From positions 1 through 41,431 of the forward strand of contig JWZX01003371.1 of the NCBI GenBank assembly GCA_001275005.1: a DNA stretch of 41,431 bases, in the 5' to 3' direction. This stretch comes from Chrysochromulina tobinii (lineage: Eukaryota; Haptophyta; Prymnesiales; Chrysochromulinaceae). Numbering within the stretch: the first letter of the stretch is position 1; each line of letters starts with the position of its first letter. Below, piece by piece: positions 29,214 to 39,658 of this stretch. A model generated the notes under the pieces. It did no database searches, was not told the origin of the DNA, and saw only the letters and a list, made by a program, of their open reading frames with translations. Position numbers and translations under genes: made by a program.

Positions 29214-29725
29214 ATGCCGCAGCACCTTCCACGTATCCGTTACATGCTGGGCGAACTCGTGGGCCGCGTGACCTCGGTCGCCAACAACAAGACGGTACGC
29301 CAGCAGACGCAGCACTGCATTGCATAGCGTCCGCGATCGCAATGATCACACTGACGGATGGGGCGAAGGCTCTCGCGTGCACAGGCGGTCGTCCAGGTGC
29401 CCCGCTTGTTTCGCGACCCAAAGGTTGGCAAGGACGTGCGTCGGCGAACTAAGATGTGGGCGCACGACGAGTTCAACCTTTGCGCGCTCGGTGACATTGT
29501 GCGTACGAAGAGTGCCAGGCCGGGCTGCACCGTCGCACGTGATCGCGGCGCCGCCCTCCGGCACGCGCGCGCCCCACCTGTGAGCTGTGTGATCGTGCCG
29601 TGTGCCTGCAACAGGTCCGGCTGGAGCCCTCGCGTGCGCTGAGCAAGAAGAAGGCGCACATCGTTGCGGAGATCATCCACAAGGAGAATGGCAGCACTCC
29701 GCCGACGCCCTTCCCGAGCAGGTGA
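29214..29725 (+). CDS. mitochondrial-type ribosomal protein S17, three exons
   Basis: A small gene visible only after splicing. Exon 1 (29214-29294) ends GELVGRVTSVANNKT. Exon 2 (29385-29498) reads AVVQVPRLFRDPKVGKDVR and then KMWAHDEFNLCALGDI. Exon 3 (29615-29725) reads VRLEPSRALSKKKAHIVAE and ends IIHKENGSTPPTPFPSR. Both introns are GT-AG, phase 0, of 90 and 116 bases. The join gives the uS17 signatures: GRV-x-S at the start, NKT-x-VV, the AHD..N.C.xGDIV motif, and RALSK. The product has 101 residues, a normal S17 length, and binds 16S-type rRNA in the small subunit. It resembles MRPS17 more than a cytosolic form. The start is the ATG at 29214, with a second ATG at 29244. A strong donor (cag/gtgagg) at 29722 means the last exon could continue instead. 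Confidence 0.8.
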
Positions 29726-30170
29726 GGGCTCGGTCACGACGGGGCGCGCTTGCTCCCTTGACACCTGCGGCGGCTGCGCCGCCTGGTGCGAAGGCGACGC
29801 GCCTTGTCGCCGCACACGCTGCGAGCAGACAAGGTTCGCGCCTTTTGGCTAACTTTTGGCCCGAGGTGTTTGTTTTCGCCAGGGCGCTTACGCGCGGGCT
29901 TAGCCTTAGGAATGCGGCGGATGTACAGTTTTAAGTTATACCGTACTCCGCGGTAATAGTTTTGCTACTCAACTGCGACGCCATTAAGGCCGACTCCTCA
30001 GTGTGGCCGAGTCGCCCGTTTTTGGCGTTTTGTGCCTCCCTGGGGCCGGCGCGGTAACGGCGCCGGGCGTCATGATAACTGATATGCCTGTAGCCTGTTC
30101 TCCCCGCTACCCGCTCGGCCTTGCGGGGCCAGTGCACTACATGAGCGCGTAGTAGAAGTGTCGTAGTCGA
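29726..30170. other. convergent gap, nothing recognised
   Basis: Between the S17 gene (+) and the nuclease gene (-). A frame ending at 29934 could be a fourth S17 exon if the donor at 29722 is used (acceptor around 29828), but it has no homology that I can see. Confidence 0.35.
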
Positions 30171-32736
30171 TTAAACTTGAAATTGAGCAGTGGCATTTGC
30201 AGTGACGCTGCTGGTGCCGGTGTTGCATGCCGGGCTAAGGCTGTCACTGCTGCGCGTTGAACAGCCCGCCTCGTGCCAGAGGCGTGAGGCGATGCGGAGG
30301 GCACGCAGCGCGTCGGTGGGTCCGTGCGCGGGCGAAGGCTGCTCGCCACTTGGGGGAGCGTCGCCACCGCTGCCGTCGCCGCTGCACCGCTTAGCATGCC
30401 CCACGGGCGCCGTGCCGGGCGTGGGCGTGACGGAGGTTGCGGGTGCGACGGGCTCGAGGGCGAGGGCGAGGGGGCGGAGGGCCTCGAAGATTGAGTAGAG
30501 GGTCGCATCGCCCCGTAATAGCCCTCGCCAGTCGCCAAAGTCGGCGGGCGCACCGCTCGCGCTGATCTGTCGTAGCATGCCCTCGAAGAGCACGCCGTCA
30601 AACCACTCCCACGCACCATGCCAGGGCAGCGGCGCGCCGCATGCGCTATTAAGCACATTGATGTCGACGGCGACGCGCAAGAAGAGCTGTGCCGCGTGCA
30701 CGACCGCAAGCGAGGGGGGCGCGCATGCGGTGGGGCGCTGGCGGAGGGGCGCGGGTAACCGCTGGCGCGTGGCGGCGAGCCATGCCATCACGAGACCCTG
30801 GCAGAGGAGCGCGCTTGCCACGACGCGCGGCGCCAGGCCGTGCCGTCGCATGTAACGCACGGCGAGCACCGTGAGGGCGATGGGGCCGAGTGATAGCAGA
30901 GCCGCGGGCTCGAGACGCGCGGCGAGCGTGTCGTGGCGTGCAGCGCGGGCGTAGGCGCTGAGGAAGCAGCTGCAGCGTGCGGGTGGCGCCATGCTCCACA
31001 TCGTCTCGCATGCATGCAACTGTGACGGCACACGCACCGCCTCTGGGTGCGCGAGGCTTGGCTGCCCGTGATACACTACGTGCTCCTGCACCACGCCAAA
31101 TGGAAGGCCCTCCTCTGCCGCACCTTCAGACGCCGCTGCGCTAGGAGTGCTGCCGAACGAAGCGGTGGCACTGCTGTGGAGTGCTGTGGAGTGCTGTGGA
31201 GTGCTGCCGAACGAAGCGGCGTCGGCTCCACCTCGGTCCGAGGGTAACGTCTGCTGCCTCTGCAAACTTGGGTGAAGGAACGGGTGTGCCGCTGCGCCTG
31301 CCTCCGCCTCCCGCGTCGCCGCCGCCGCAGCATCACCCTCGTCCTCCTCGTCCTTGGCCGCATGCGCTGTCGCCTCCTTCTCTTCCGCTCTCGGAGGCAA
31401 CATCAATGGTAAGTGTGGCGGATGCACGGGGCAGCAGGCAGCGTACACCTCCTGTCGGAGCGGGCGGGAGGCGAGGATCGTGGGCATCGCGGCGGGATCG
31501 TCGAGCGAGGGTCCCCGCCAAATGGCGCCGCGCGTCGCGGCCGAATAGATCATCGAGTCGAGCTGCGCTCGCCGGAATCGGCGCGCCATTGCGACTGAAG
31601 CGCCCAATCCAGCGCTGAGCAGCGTCTGAGGCAGCTCGTCGAAGCTGGCGCCGACAGCATACTGCTCGAGAGAGATGCACACGGTGGCTCGCACGGGAGT
31701 CGTGAGCCGGCGCCCAAAGTCGAGAGCGCACCAGAGCACCGGCGTCATCGGGCGAGGTCCTCTCCAGCCAACGGCCGCGGCCGCCGCGCCCAGGTGCGTC
31801 GCAACTGCCTCAATGAGGGGTGAGCCGTGCGCGTGACGCTCGGGCATCAGGCTCGAGTGCCAGCGGCTCAGGGCCGCAGTCGGCACGAAGTCATTGCCAA
31901 TGAGAGAGCCGAGAAGGGGGAGGAGCGCTGTCGGCAGCCCCAGCGCAGCATCCACCGCCGCGCGCCGATAGGCAACCACCGAGGGAGGGTTCGCATGCAA
32001 GTACAGCGTGTCCAGATTGAGGTAGCACGGCACCTGCGCGGCACTCAGGCGGTCATCAATGGCAATCCGATGGAGTGCATCCAAGGCGGAAGATGGCCAA
32101 CTACAGCGTTCCGAGAGGGCAAGCACGCACAGGGAGCACGAAGTAGTCAGAGTCCTTGCCGAGCACTGCGGCACAGCCGCGGTGGACGCAGTAGCTTGCA
32201 ATCTCGCGGTCTGCCTCGCCCGCGGTGTAGTGCACCTCGCACCCCTGCTCCGCGAACGCACTCCCCACCGTCTTCGAGATGTTGGGTGGTGGCATCCATG
32301 CTGCCTTGGCAGGCGCCTCGCCACGACCGAGCGCACCCACGACGCGCTCGACCTTCTTGTAGTCGTTGAGGCGGCGCTCACGCCACTCGGAGAGCTTGGC
32401 ATCGTCGACGCCGCCGTCCATGAAAACGACCAGCTGGAGGCCCTGGGTCGCAAAGGCGGACACGAAGGCCGACACGTTGAGCCACACCTCCTGAAACTGG
32501 CCGCCGACGATCCACTCGAGATCGGCCGGGTACATCTTGCGCAGGAGCGCCATTCCATCGAGCACGATCACGCTCGCGTTAGCCGACGCGTCCATGCTGC
32601 CTGGTAGCACGCCCGTACCCGCGAGCGCTCGCAACGGCACCGTGTGCTGCGAAACGGGTAGCCGGCCCTCAAGGTACGTGTGCAGACCCTTTACGACCCT
32701 GGCGTAGGAGGAGGAGACGGAACGCAAAGGGGTCAT
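30171..32736 (-). CDS. asteroid/FAM120-type XPG (PIN-like) nuclease family protein, two exons
   Basis: Exon 1 is 32736-32131 and exon 2 is 32033-30171. The 97-base intron starts gtgcgtgc and ends gcgcag, phase 0, and joins KDSDYFVLP to VPCYLNLDTLY. The 822-residue product begins with an XPG-N-like block (VVKGLHTYLEG, VIVLDGMALL with D60, VVFMDGG with D107). It then has XPG-I (GEADREIA, E174 and D176; GKDSDYF, D195 and D197) and LLGSLIGNDFVP after the junction. The layout matches the asteroid (ASTE1) and FAM120 families. All acidic positions expected for metal-dependent cleavage are present, so an active structure-specific nuclease is plausible. The C-terminal 400 residues are Ala-rich with a Ser/Ala repeat insert (about 31140-31215). 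Start: the ATG at 32736; a longer frame lacks ATG. Confidence 0.82.
31140..31215 (-). repeat. in-frame microsatellite in the nuclease gene
   Basis: tggagtgctg repeats three to four times, flanked by two copies of gtgctgccgaacgaagcggx. It encodes a Ser/Thr/His/Ala-rich insert with a duplicated ASFGSTP motif, probably a disordered loop. Confidence 0.75.
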
Positions 32737-33017
32737 CGCGCGAACTGGGTGGCGCGCACGTGACGGGAGCAGGCGTGGCGATCGAGAGCCGTGCAATTTA
32801 GTACCATGGATCGTCCACGTGTGAATTACCCCGGAAAATCAAACATTTCTTAGGCAGTTTCTTTCCAAGCTGGTGTCAATTTCGTCGCTTTGGTGGCTCA
32901 GCGGTTCAGCTACATGTAACTTCACTCATTCGGCCAAAACTATCGAGTTGGAGGAGTGCGGCTGTCCACACACCGCTCGATCTGCTGCGGCGGCGGCGCG
33001 AGGACGGCAGAAGAGAG

Positions 33018-36000
33018 ATGGCACAGCAGCCTGCTGGTGCCGACGAGATTGATCCGGCGCTCGTCCACCTGGACGATGATGAGCTCGAGGCGATCAAGGT
33101 CGACCTCGAGCAGCGCCTCGCTCGCTTCCAAAAGGCCTTCTTTCAGCAGCATGGGCGCAACCCCAATGAGGAGGAGCGCGCACCGGCCAAGCCTGCTATC
33201 AAGAAGTACCGGGGGGTGGGCGCCGAAATCGCGCGCCGCCAGAAGCTGCGAGCACAGTTGCAGGCAAACAAACGGCTGAAGTCGGCGATCGCCATAACCG
33301 AGCTCGCTGTGGGCGCATCTCAGGACAGGCCGAGCCAACTCGTGCGCTCTTCTACGGCGAGAGCGGCGATCGATGCCACCGAGAAGATGGCGAGGTTCAC
33401 CTCCACGTTGGGCGGCTCGGCCACCTTAACGCTCTTCTTCGAATGGGGTCAGTATACGGCGATCTGGGCAGATGTGTCGCTGGCGACGGCGGTCATGATG
33501 AAGGAGAAGAACCCGGGGATCAACTTGGGCGTGCTCGGGAGCTGGAACGGCCACCTCGAGGGCACGGTCTGGCGCTGGGTGCAGATCTTCAATCTCGACA
33601 TCGAAGCCTTCCGCGCCAACTTTGACATCGCCTTCCTCGCGGCGGTAGGCTGGCGCGAGGTCCACCTCTTGTGCACAGTGATCTTGCCTTTCCTCATCTC
33701 GGGCGTGACCGTGCTTCTGCTCAAGTCCCTCGGCGAGATTGCGCGCCTCGCGCTGATCACATCCGCGTACGTGCTCGCACTGCAAGAGCGACGCCCGCCC
33801 GCTGCTGCGCGCCCGACGCCGCTGCGCACCCACCGCTGCGCGCCTGATGGCACGCGCAGCTCGCCCGCGCAGCTCGCCCGCCCGTACGCCACCCTCCGTG
33901 CTCGTGGCCGTTGTGCAGGGCGCTACTCTTCGTCTTCAGCACGTCGTGCCATTTCTTACTCGCCCAGGGCCGGGCGATCCGGGACACTGAGGAGGGCGAG
34001 ATCCTGGGCATCAACCAGGAAAACCTCAACATCGTCCTTGGCGTTGGCGGTGCCTCGTTCCTGGCATCGGTCACGATCATGGTGTATATGCGCGTGATCA
34101 CGTACCGGATGGTGCGCAAGTACCTCGAGCGCGAGGTACAGGAGCTTGAGGAGAAGCTCTACCAGGTCAAGAATAGTTTGGAGGCCAAGGCCGGCGGGGT
34201 GCGCGAGGAGATGCCCTCCGATGGCCCTCCGATGGCCCTCCGATGGCCCTCCGATGGCCCTCCGATGGCCCTCATATGGCCCTCCGATGGCCCTCATATG
34301 GCCCTCCGATGGCCCTTCAATGGCCCTCCGATGGCCCTCATATGGCCCTCCGATGGCCCCCTGATGTTCCGCGGATGGCCGCGTGATTGCAGGAGGCCAT
34401 GCCCAACGCGAGCGATCTCAAGGCGATCCTCGAGAAGGACGATCACGAGAAAGACTTCGTGGGTGGGCGTGCGAAGGACGTCGAAGAATATGCGCGCCAG
34501 ATGCATGAGCGGGAGCTCCATAAGTCGAATCGTGTCAATCTGCCCACCTTGTCGGCCTTCATGAAGTGGGTCTCCATGTGGCTCTTCTTCTCGCTCGGCG
34601 CGCTGCTCCTCTGGCTTCGCGTCTTTGAGATGCTGCCTGCCGTAGTGAACCAGTACCTGACGGAGCAGTACAAAGCCATGTACTGGGCGGGTGCCGGGAT
34701 CTGCACCTCCTTCGCCGGCCTCATGCTCCTGTACATGCTCGCCACAATGACCACGACCGGCCAGGAAGTGGTCGATTATGTATCGCAGGCGTTGCGCGCA
34801 ACCTACATCGGCTTCCTTCTGGTGGTCGTGATCGTGTTCTATATTCCCGTCTCGAAGGCGGCCATCAGCGTCTTCGTCTGCAAGGACCGACAGTGTGGGC
34901 TCGGCGAGTGGTTCCCTGTTCAGTCGCCGGGCACGGATGCCACCATCGTCACCTACCTCACCAACTTTGCCGGCACCGCGATCAAGGATCTTGTGTTGTC
35001 GGAATTGCAGCCAGGCAACAACCTCACCACGAGCGACGCCGTCTTCGACCTCGGCCCAGCCACCTCGTGCCAAGCCTGCCAATGGCTCTCGGGGCCCGGC
35101 ACCACAGTCGACTCCGAGGGCAGACTGAGATCGATGTGCCCTGCGTACCTGTCAGACGCGCTCTGCGCACCAACGACCTCGTTGCGGCTCTCCGCGTCGC
35201 CCGCGATCAGCTGCTCCCAACAGTGGCCCTACTACATTCCGGGCGCGGTGCTCACCCTGATCATGTTCACCCTTGGCGTGCCCTACATGTTCTATCAGCT
35301 TACCAACCGTCACAGCAAGATGTGAGCTAGCAAACCCCAGCGAGCGCGTCACCCAGCGAGCGCCTCCGAGTGCGAGCATTCGGTCGCACCGAGCACGGCG
35401 CGCTGAGCGTGTCGCGCCAACCACCTTGCAGCACAATTTTACGCTGTCAGCCACTACCCCCGCCTCACCCTCTACCCGCCCCTGCTCCTCTTCCCGCTTC
35501 TCTCTTTGGACAGGTACGAGTCTTTGCCCATCTACGCCGATAAGCAGAAGAGGGGCAGAAGAGGGGCCAAGCATGAGGCCAACGTCTTGGCGGCGGCCAC
35601 CGTAGATCAGGGCTGGTATGCCCGTAATTTGAGCGATCCGATGCACTTGAAGTTCACGCGGTGGGAGGTTGACGACCTCTGGCTGCGCCGCGTGCGCCGC
35701 GCCAAGAGCAACCGCGCCAAGAATCTGTACGCGGACTTTGAGTACGCCTGGAGGTACTGGAAGCTGGTTATGCTCGCGGTCAAGTTTTCCGTTGTCCTCG
35801 TCGATCGACTCACGCCAATTTTCCCGTCGCCGCTGATCGGGCCCGTCTTGTTGCTTGGCATCCATTCCTTCATGTTTATCCTGTCCGTGTACGCGCGCCC
35901 CTACATTGACAAGCGGCCGGACCTATTCGCGATTTCGCTCTCCTTGGCCAACATGTTCAACTTCGTGCTCCTCGTTGTCTTCGCGATGAGGATCCCCGTG

Positions 36001-36945
36001 CCCGACTGGATGGGCTGGATCCTCCTCGTCGTCAACGTCGTGTTTCCCATCTTGTCCCTCTTCATCGGCTACTGCCTCAACGACCGCAAAGCGCGCAACC
36101 TGCAGAGTCATCTCCAAGATGTACCTGGGCGAAAGGAGTACCTGGGTGAGGACAAGGTGAGGTTGCCTCGGACCGCCTCGGGTTACCACTGATCGATGGC
36201 CTCGAATGGGCTCCGATGGTCTGCGATCGCCGCCGATTGTCACTGAAGGCCACCGATCGTCACCGATGGCCACTGATGATCAGCGATTGCCACCGAGTGT
36301 CACCGATGGCCACTGATTGTCGCCGTTTGCCACGGATTGCAGGTGCTCGCCGAGCGCAAGAGCGTCGAGCGCCACATCAACGACTTCACGCTGCGCTTTA
36401 TCAGCAAGTGGACGTGGGGGGTTCTAATCTCGTGCATCCTGTGCGGCGAGCTGATCTTCATTGGCACCTTCGCCGAGGCGGCCCTCTCGCCCGTCACTGG
36501 CCACACCGCTTCGCAGGTCGCTATCACGGGCGTCGTCGACTGCTACAAGGAGGACTACGCGCGCGCTCAGGAGTTCATCGGCTTCCATGACTGGCGCAAC
36601 TTTACCGCATCATGCTGCTGCATGTCGCGCTCGAACTCGTCGTCGTTGGAGGACCCTGACTTTGAAACGCATGCGGTGGAGCTGTGGGCGTGCTCGCGGC
36701 CTAGCCGCTCCACTGGCATATCCAGCGTCTTGTACAAGGAGCGCCATCGTCGGAGCCTCCGGCCCGGATCCACGATCGCGCCTGTGCGCAAATTCTGCTC
36801 GCCGCACTTCCGCAACCCGAGAAGCGCCAACCCGGACGCCGACTCGGGTGTGGAACCTGTGTGGGACGATGCGCTCGAGAAGCTCGGTGTGTGGACCTAC
36901 TTCTCCAACGGCACGCGCGACACGTTCTACGACGATTATTGGTGA
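33018..36945 (+). CDS. polytopic membrane protein, five exons, TRP-channel-like in layout
   Basis: Exons 33018-33766, 33919-34198, 34393-35321, 35514-36156 and 36343-36945 join in consistent phases (2, 0, 2, 0) to 1067 residues. The second junction could use an alternative donor. The N-terminus has a charged coiled-coil motif (ELEAIKVDLEQRLARFQKAF, then GRNPNEEER) like the FAM13A homology segment. About 13 hydrophobic segments follow, including FLISGVTVLLL, ALLFVFSTSCHFLL, FLLVVVIVFYIPV, FADFEYAWRYWKLVMLA-type stretches and MGWILLVVNVVFPILSLF. A Cys-rich loop in exon 3 and another Cys-rich tail in exon 5 probably face outside. The layout resembles protist TRP-like or adhesion-type multi-pass proteins. 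I cannot assign a channel pore. A donor-like gtgagc at the final stop codon means a further exon is possible. Confidence 0.75.
33767..33918 (+). other. intron 1 of the membrane-protein gene
   Basis: 152 bases, gtacgtgc...gttgtgcag. The phase-2 join completes an Ala codon and continues a hydrophobic segment (ITSA + ALLFVFST), which supports this junction over the in-frame read-through. Confidence 0.85.
34199..34392 (+). repeat. intron 2 made of an 11-base minisatellite
   Basis: After the donor gtgcgcgaggag, the intron consists of about 14 tandem copies of atggccctccg (variants ending cat, tca, ctg) from 34211 to 34363. The same 11-base period persists, decayed, for two more units (atgttccgcgg, atggccgcgtg) to the acceptor attgcag. 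The donor at 34199 gives a phase-0 join; one alternative upstream donor (caggtcaag) exists. Confidence 0.88.
35322..35513 (+). other. intron 3 of the membrane-protein gene
   Basis: 192 bases, gtgagcta...ctttggacag, with a clear pyrimidine-rich tract before the acceptor. The join rebuilds an ATG codon: AT from 35320-35321 plus G at 35514. Confidence 0.88.
36157..36342 (+). repeat. intron 4 made of a degenerate 10-base repeat
   Basis: 186 bases from gtgaggttgc to the acceptor ggattgcag. From about 36181 the sequence has a 10-base period: caccgatggc, cactgatgat, cagcgattgc, caccgagtgt, caccgatggc, cactgattgt. This continues to the acceptor. The join is phase 0 (GEDK + VLAERK). Confidence 0.85.
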
Positions 36946-37906
36946 GCCGCCTTCGGGCATCCCTCCTTCCCCTTCCCCTTCTCCTCCCCAAATATGTGGA
37001 GGGGAAGAGAGGGGAGGCGGGGGCGATGGAGTCGGGCCGGGCCGTGAACGCCCATGCACGCGCGGTATGGATACTCGCCCTAACTATCGACCCTGACCAT
37101 ACGCACGCGCGGATGGCGCTCATTCGGGGCTTTTGCTGTAGATGCTGTAGTATGGTATTGGCTCGGATCCGCCTCGCTTCATGCTTCTGCTTTCGAGCTC
37201 TGTGTGTCTCGTGAGCTGCCACAACCGTTGCTACGGAGCGGTTGACTTGAGTCTCAGATCGGTCGGGCAATGTGTGCGACGCGAGGGGCTCGCAGCAAAG
37301 GCCAGGGCCCACGGCCGCTTACATGTAGGCATGGCATGTAGGCATGGCAATTCTTTGGCATGATTCTTTGTGAACCACACACCACGGTCTAATGTTCTAT
37401 GTTGAAGAACGGCCACAGAAGGCCACAGACCCATGCACACGAGACCACTCGGAGTCGGACCAACAGTCGGCCATGCAGTCGGCGCGCTCACTTGAGTCCG
37501 TGTCGCGTCGCGTGTGTCGCACCGCGCCGGTGTCGGCCGCGGACCCGGCTGGGGCACTCCTGAGGACGGCTCCAGCCTCCACACGGTACCACGCGCGTGT
37601 GTAATTACGGGTCGTCGCCACCAACCGCCAGATGCGAATCCGATCGCGGTACACGGTCAGGGGCGGTATCTGGAGCCCTATAGCCCGGCCGCGCTGTCTA
37701 CAGAGCGCGCCGAAAGACACATTTCTAGACTACGCATAACTAGGTAACTCTAAGCTTTGCAACGCGTTTGCCGTTGCGCGTTGGCGGAGTCACACTGAGA
37801 GCTCTACCGCGCGCTAGCGGTAGCGCATTGCTCTACCACTGCTGTTGTGTCTCCGCAGGCGCGGCCCGACCGTTGAGCTCTCGTCTGGCGTCATGTGCTG
37901 CGCTCA
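36946..37906. other. convergent gap with small repeats and a hairpin
   Basis: No coding frame is recognised. Contents are a 13-base duplication (atgtaggcatggc twice, 37322-37348) and a palindrome-rich segment at 37784-37855 (separate entry). Confidence 0.45.
37784..37855. other. possible stem-loop structure
   Basis: An outer pairing of cggagtcacac with gtgtctccg encloses an inner inverted repeat, ctaccgc/gcggtag (37805-37824), and a second ctctaccac/gtggtagag-type arm. The sequence sits near the 3' end of the protease gene. It could fold as RNA on either strand. No family is recognised. Confidence 0.35.
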
Positions 37907-39487
37907 TCAGATGGTGGCGGGCGTGAGCTCACCTCGCCACCATGCTCGCCAACCGCGCCGACGCGCGCGCCGGCCACGCAAGAGCGGCGGCGGTACGATC
38001 TCCCATGCGATCTCCTCGTCTTCGCTCGTGCCTGCTGCCTCAACCGTGGTGGTGCTCGTGCTCGGGGGTACGCGCCACGCCGACGGCTCAGAGGCATCGA
38101 CTTGCTCCGCGGCCGCGCCGTCCTCATCTTTGGCAACGGCGAGGCGCGCCGACGGGCGCCCACCGTGATCGGCCAGCGCGAAGCCGATACGGTCGCCGTC
38201 GCGGTCAAAGACAGCGGCGTACCGTCGCATGAAGATGTCGCCAAAGATCCACAAGGGGCCGCGTGGCGGCGGCACATCGAGGGCCATGAATGCGAACGCG
38301 CACTCGTCGGAATCCTCTTCGCCTGCCGCGAGCAACGAGTCCTCGGCGTGCAGGATGTAGTCCGCCGGGCTGAAGGTGAACGTGTGGCCACCCACGAGAA
38401 AGCTGAGGGTTGGGAGCGAGCTCAGATGGCACCGCCCGCCGCCGCTGCCCGGGCCGCCCTCATCGGCGCCCACGGGGCGACCGACACTCGCCATGATTGC
38501 ACGTAGCTTGCGGACCAGGTGGTGGATGGCTTGTGACGGCCCAGTGAACAGGGAGGTACCCGAATCCACCGCCACGCGACAACCCGCGTCGACGCCGACG
38601 CCGGCGCCGCCACTGCCGCTGTTGATGCTGCTGCCGCGGCCGACGCCTTCGTCGCCGCAGAGCACTTGCGGCGCTCCATCCAGCCAGACATCCTCCATGC
38701 GCACCTCCCAATAGGCCGACGACATATCACGCGCCACCCAGCGCACCGGCCCCGCCAGTCGCGTCACGTCGAGACCACCAAGCACGAGGGCCGAGCCGCG
38801 TGGGTCGGACTGCGCACCAAAGTGGAAGGCGAACTGGTTGCGTGCGAGCAGACGCTGCCGCATCACCGAGTCAAAGAAAGGAGACGTGCCGTCCGCCGCG
38901 AGTGCCGGCAGCGCGAGCCCGACGAGGCCGTCAAAGGGGTAGTCCTCAAACCCTTCCGGAAAGGAGCGCTCCTCGCGCACCTCGAGGAAAGCCTGGCGCG
39001 GGACGCGCAGCCCGTGGAACGAGACCATATCGCGCATGACGCGCCCCTCGATCTCGCCCGTGCCAAACCGGATGCCCAGACCCTGCTCCGAGCTCTCACA
39101 CGTCGAAGAGGCCGTCGAGTTGAAGCGCGGCCGGTTGCCGCACCGCTTTGTCTTGCAGCCGAGGCCGGGGACCCACAGGTTGGCGGAGCCCGTGTCGAAG
39201 ACGACTGAAAACAGCTGCGGTGGCGTGCCGATGCCCAGCGTGCCAAAATAGAGCGTGTCGTGGAAGTTGCGCAGTTCCTCGGTGATGAGCGGCGGGAGTG
39301 ACGCTGCCTTCCAGTTGCCAGGAGAGACGCTCGCGGCGGCGAGTTGGTCGTGGTGCTCACGCACCCTCGCGAGGTAGTCGGCCGTGGTTGCCGCGCCTCG
39401 AGGCGCGAGGTGGACGGGCAGCACTATCGGCGATGACGCGGACGATTCTGGGGAGACGGCCCTGGCGACGGCCCAGGCGTCGGCCAT
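37907..39487 (-). CDS. pepsin-type aspartic protease
   Basis: A family A1 protease of 526 residues starting at the ATG at 39487. Seen: LYFGTLGIGTPPQLFSVVFD then TGSANLWVP (catalytic D98 in DTGS), the flap IRFGTGEIEG (139-148), FDGLVGLAL (185-193), LVLGGLD, the second catalytic aspartate in AVDSGTS (D308), and LWIFGDIFMRRYAAVFD near 415-432. A Gly/Ser-rich insert (281-300) precedes the second Asp. The flap tyrosine of pepsin (in YGTG) is Phe141 here, an unusual change at a residue that normally positions substrate. Residues 33-76 look like a propeptide. No signal peptide is present on this start, so an upstream exon may supply it. The last 85 residues are acidic, then Arg-rich. Confidence 0.92.
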   Translation of the reverse strand: MADAWAVARAVSPESSASSPIVLPVHLAPRGAATTADYLARVREHHDQLAAASVSPGNWKAASLPPLITEELRNFHDTLYFGTLGIGTPPQLFSVVFDTGSANLWVPGLGCKTKRCGNRPRFNSTASSTCESSEQGLGIRFGTGEIEGRVMRDMVSFHGLRVPRQAFLEVREERSFPEGFEDYPFDGLVGLALPALAADGTSPFFDSVMRQRLLARNQFAFHFGAQSDPRGSALVLGGLDVTRLAGPVRWVARDMSSAYWEVRMEDVWLDGAPQVLCGDEGVGRGSSINSGSGGAGVGVDAGCRVAVDSGTSLFTGPSQAIHHLVRKLRAIMASVGRPVGADEGGPGSGGGRCHLSSLPTLSFLVGGHTFTFSPADYILHAEDSLLAAGEEDSDECAFAFMALDVPPPRGPLWIFGDIFMRRYAAVFDRDGDRIGFALADHGGRPSARLAVAKDEDGAAAEQVDASEPSAWRVPPSTSTTTVEAAGTSEDEEIAWEIVPPPLLRGRRARRRGWRAWWRGELTPATI

Positions 39488-39658
39488 GGCTTTGGGGAGA
39501 CGGCTTTGCTACAAAAACGCATTGGTGTGAAACGGCTGTGAACCGGAGCGTGAAGCCTGGGTTTGCGACGAAACTGACTGACAGACTGACCTTCAGGCGC
39601 TCCCCAAAAAACCCCTCAAATTTCGTATCCCCTTTCCTCGGAACCACACATCCCGGCC

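Noticed and set aside
29602..29934. 110-codon open frame downstream of the S17 gene as an independent protein
   Set aside because: It overlaps S17 exon 3 in another frame and has no recognisable domain; at most its end could be an alternative last S17 exon.
32895..32930. ggtggctcagcggttcagc, similar to a tRNA D-arm
   Set aside because: No anticodon arm or T-arm follows at tRNA spacing.
34211..34363. Regular short repeats that might suggest a CRISPR array
   Set aside because: Units are contiguous 11-mers without spacers, inside an intron of a eukaryotic gene.
37790..37850. tRNA-like segment on the minus strand (agtggtagagca resembling a D-arm)
   Set aside because: No T-arm (GGTTCGA-type) and no acceptor stem closes at the right distance, so a functional tRNA is not supported.
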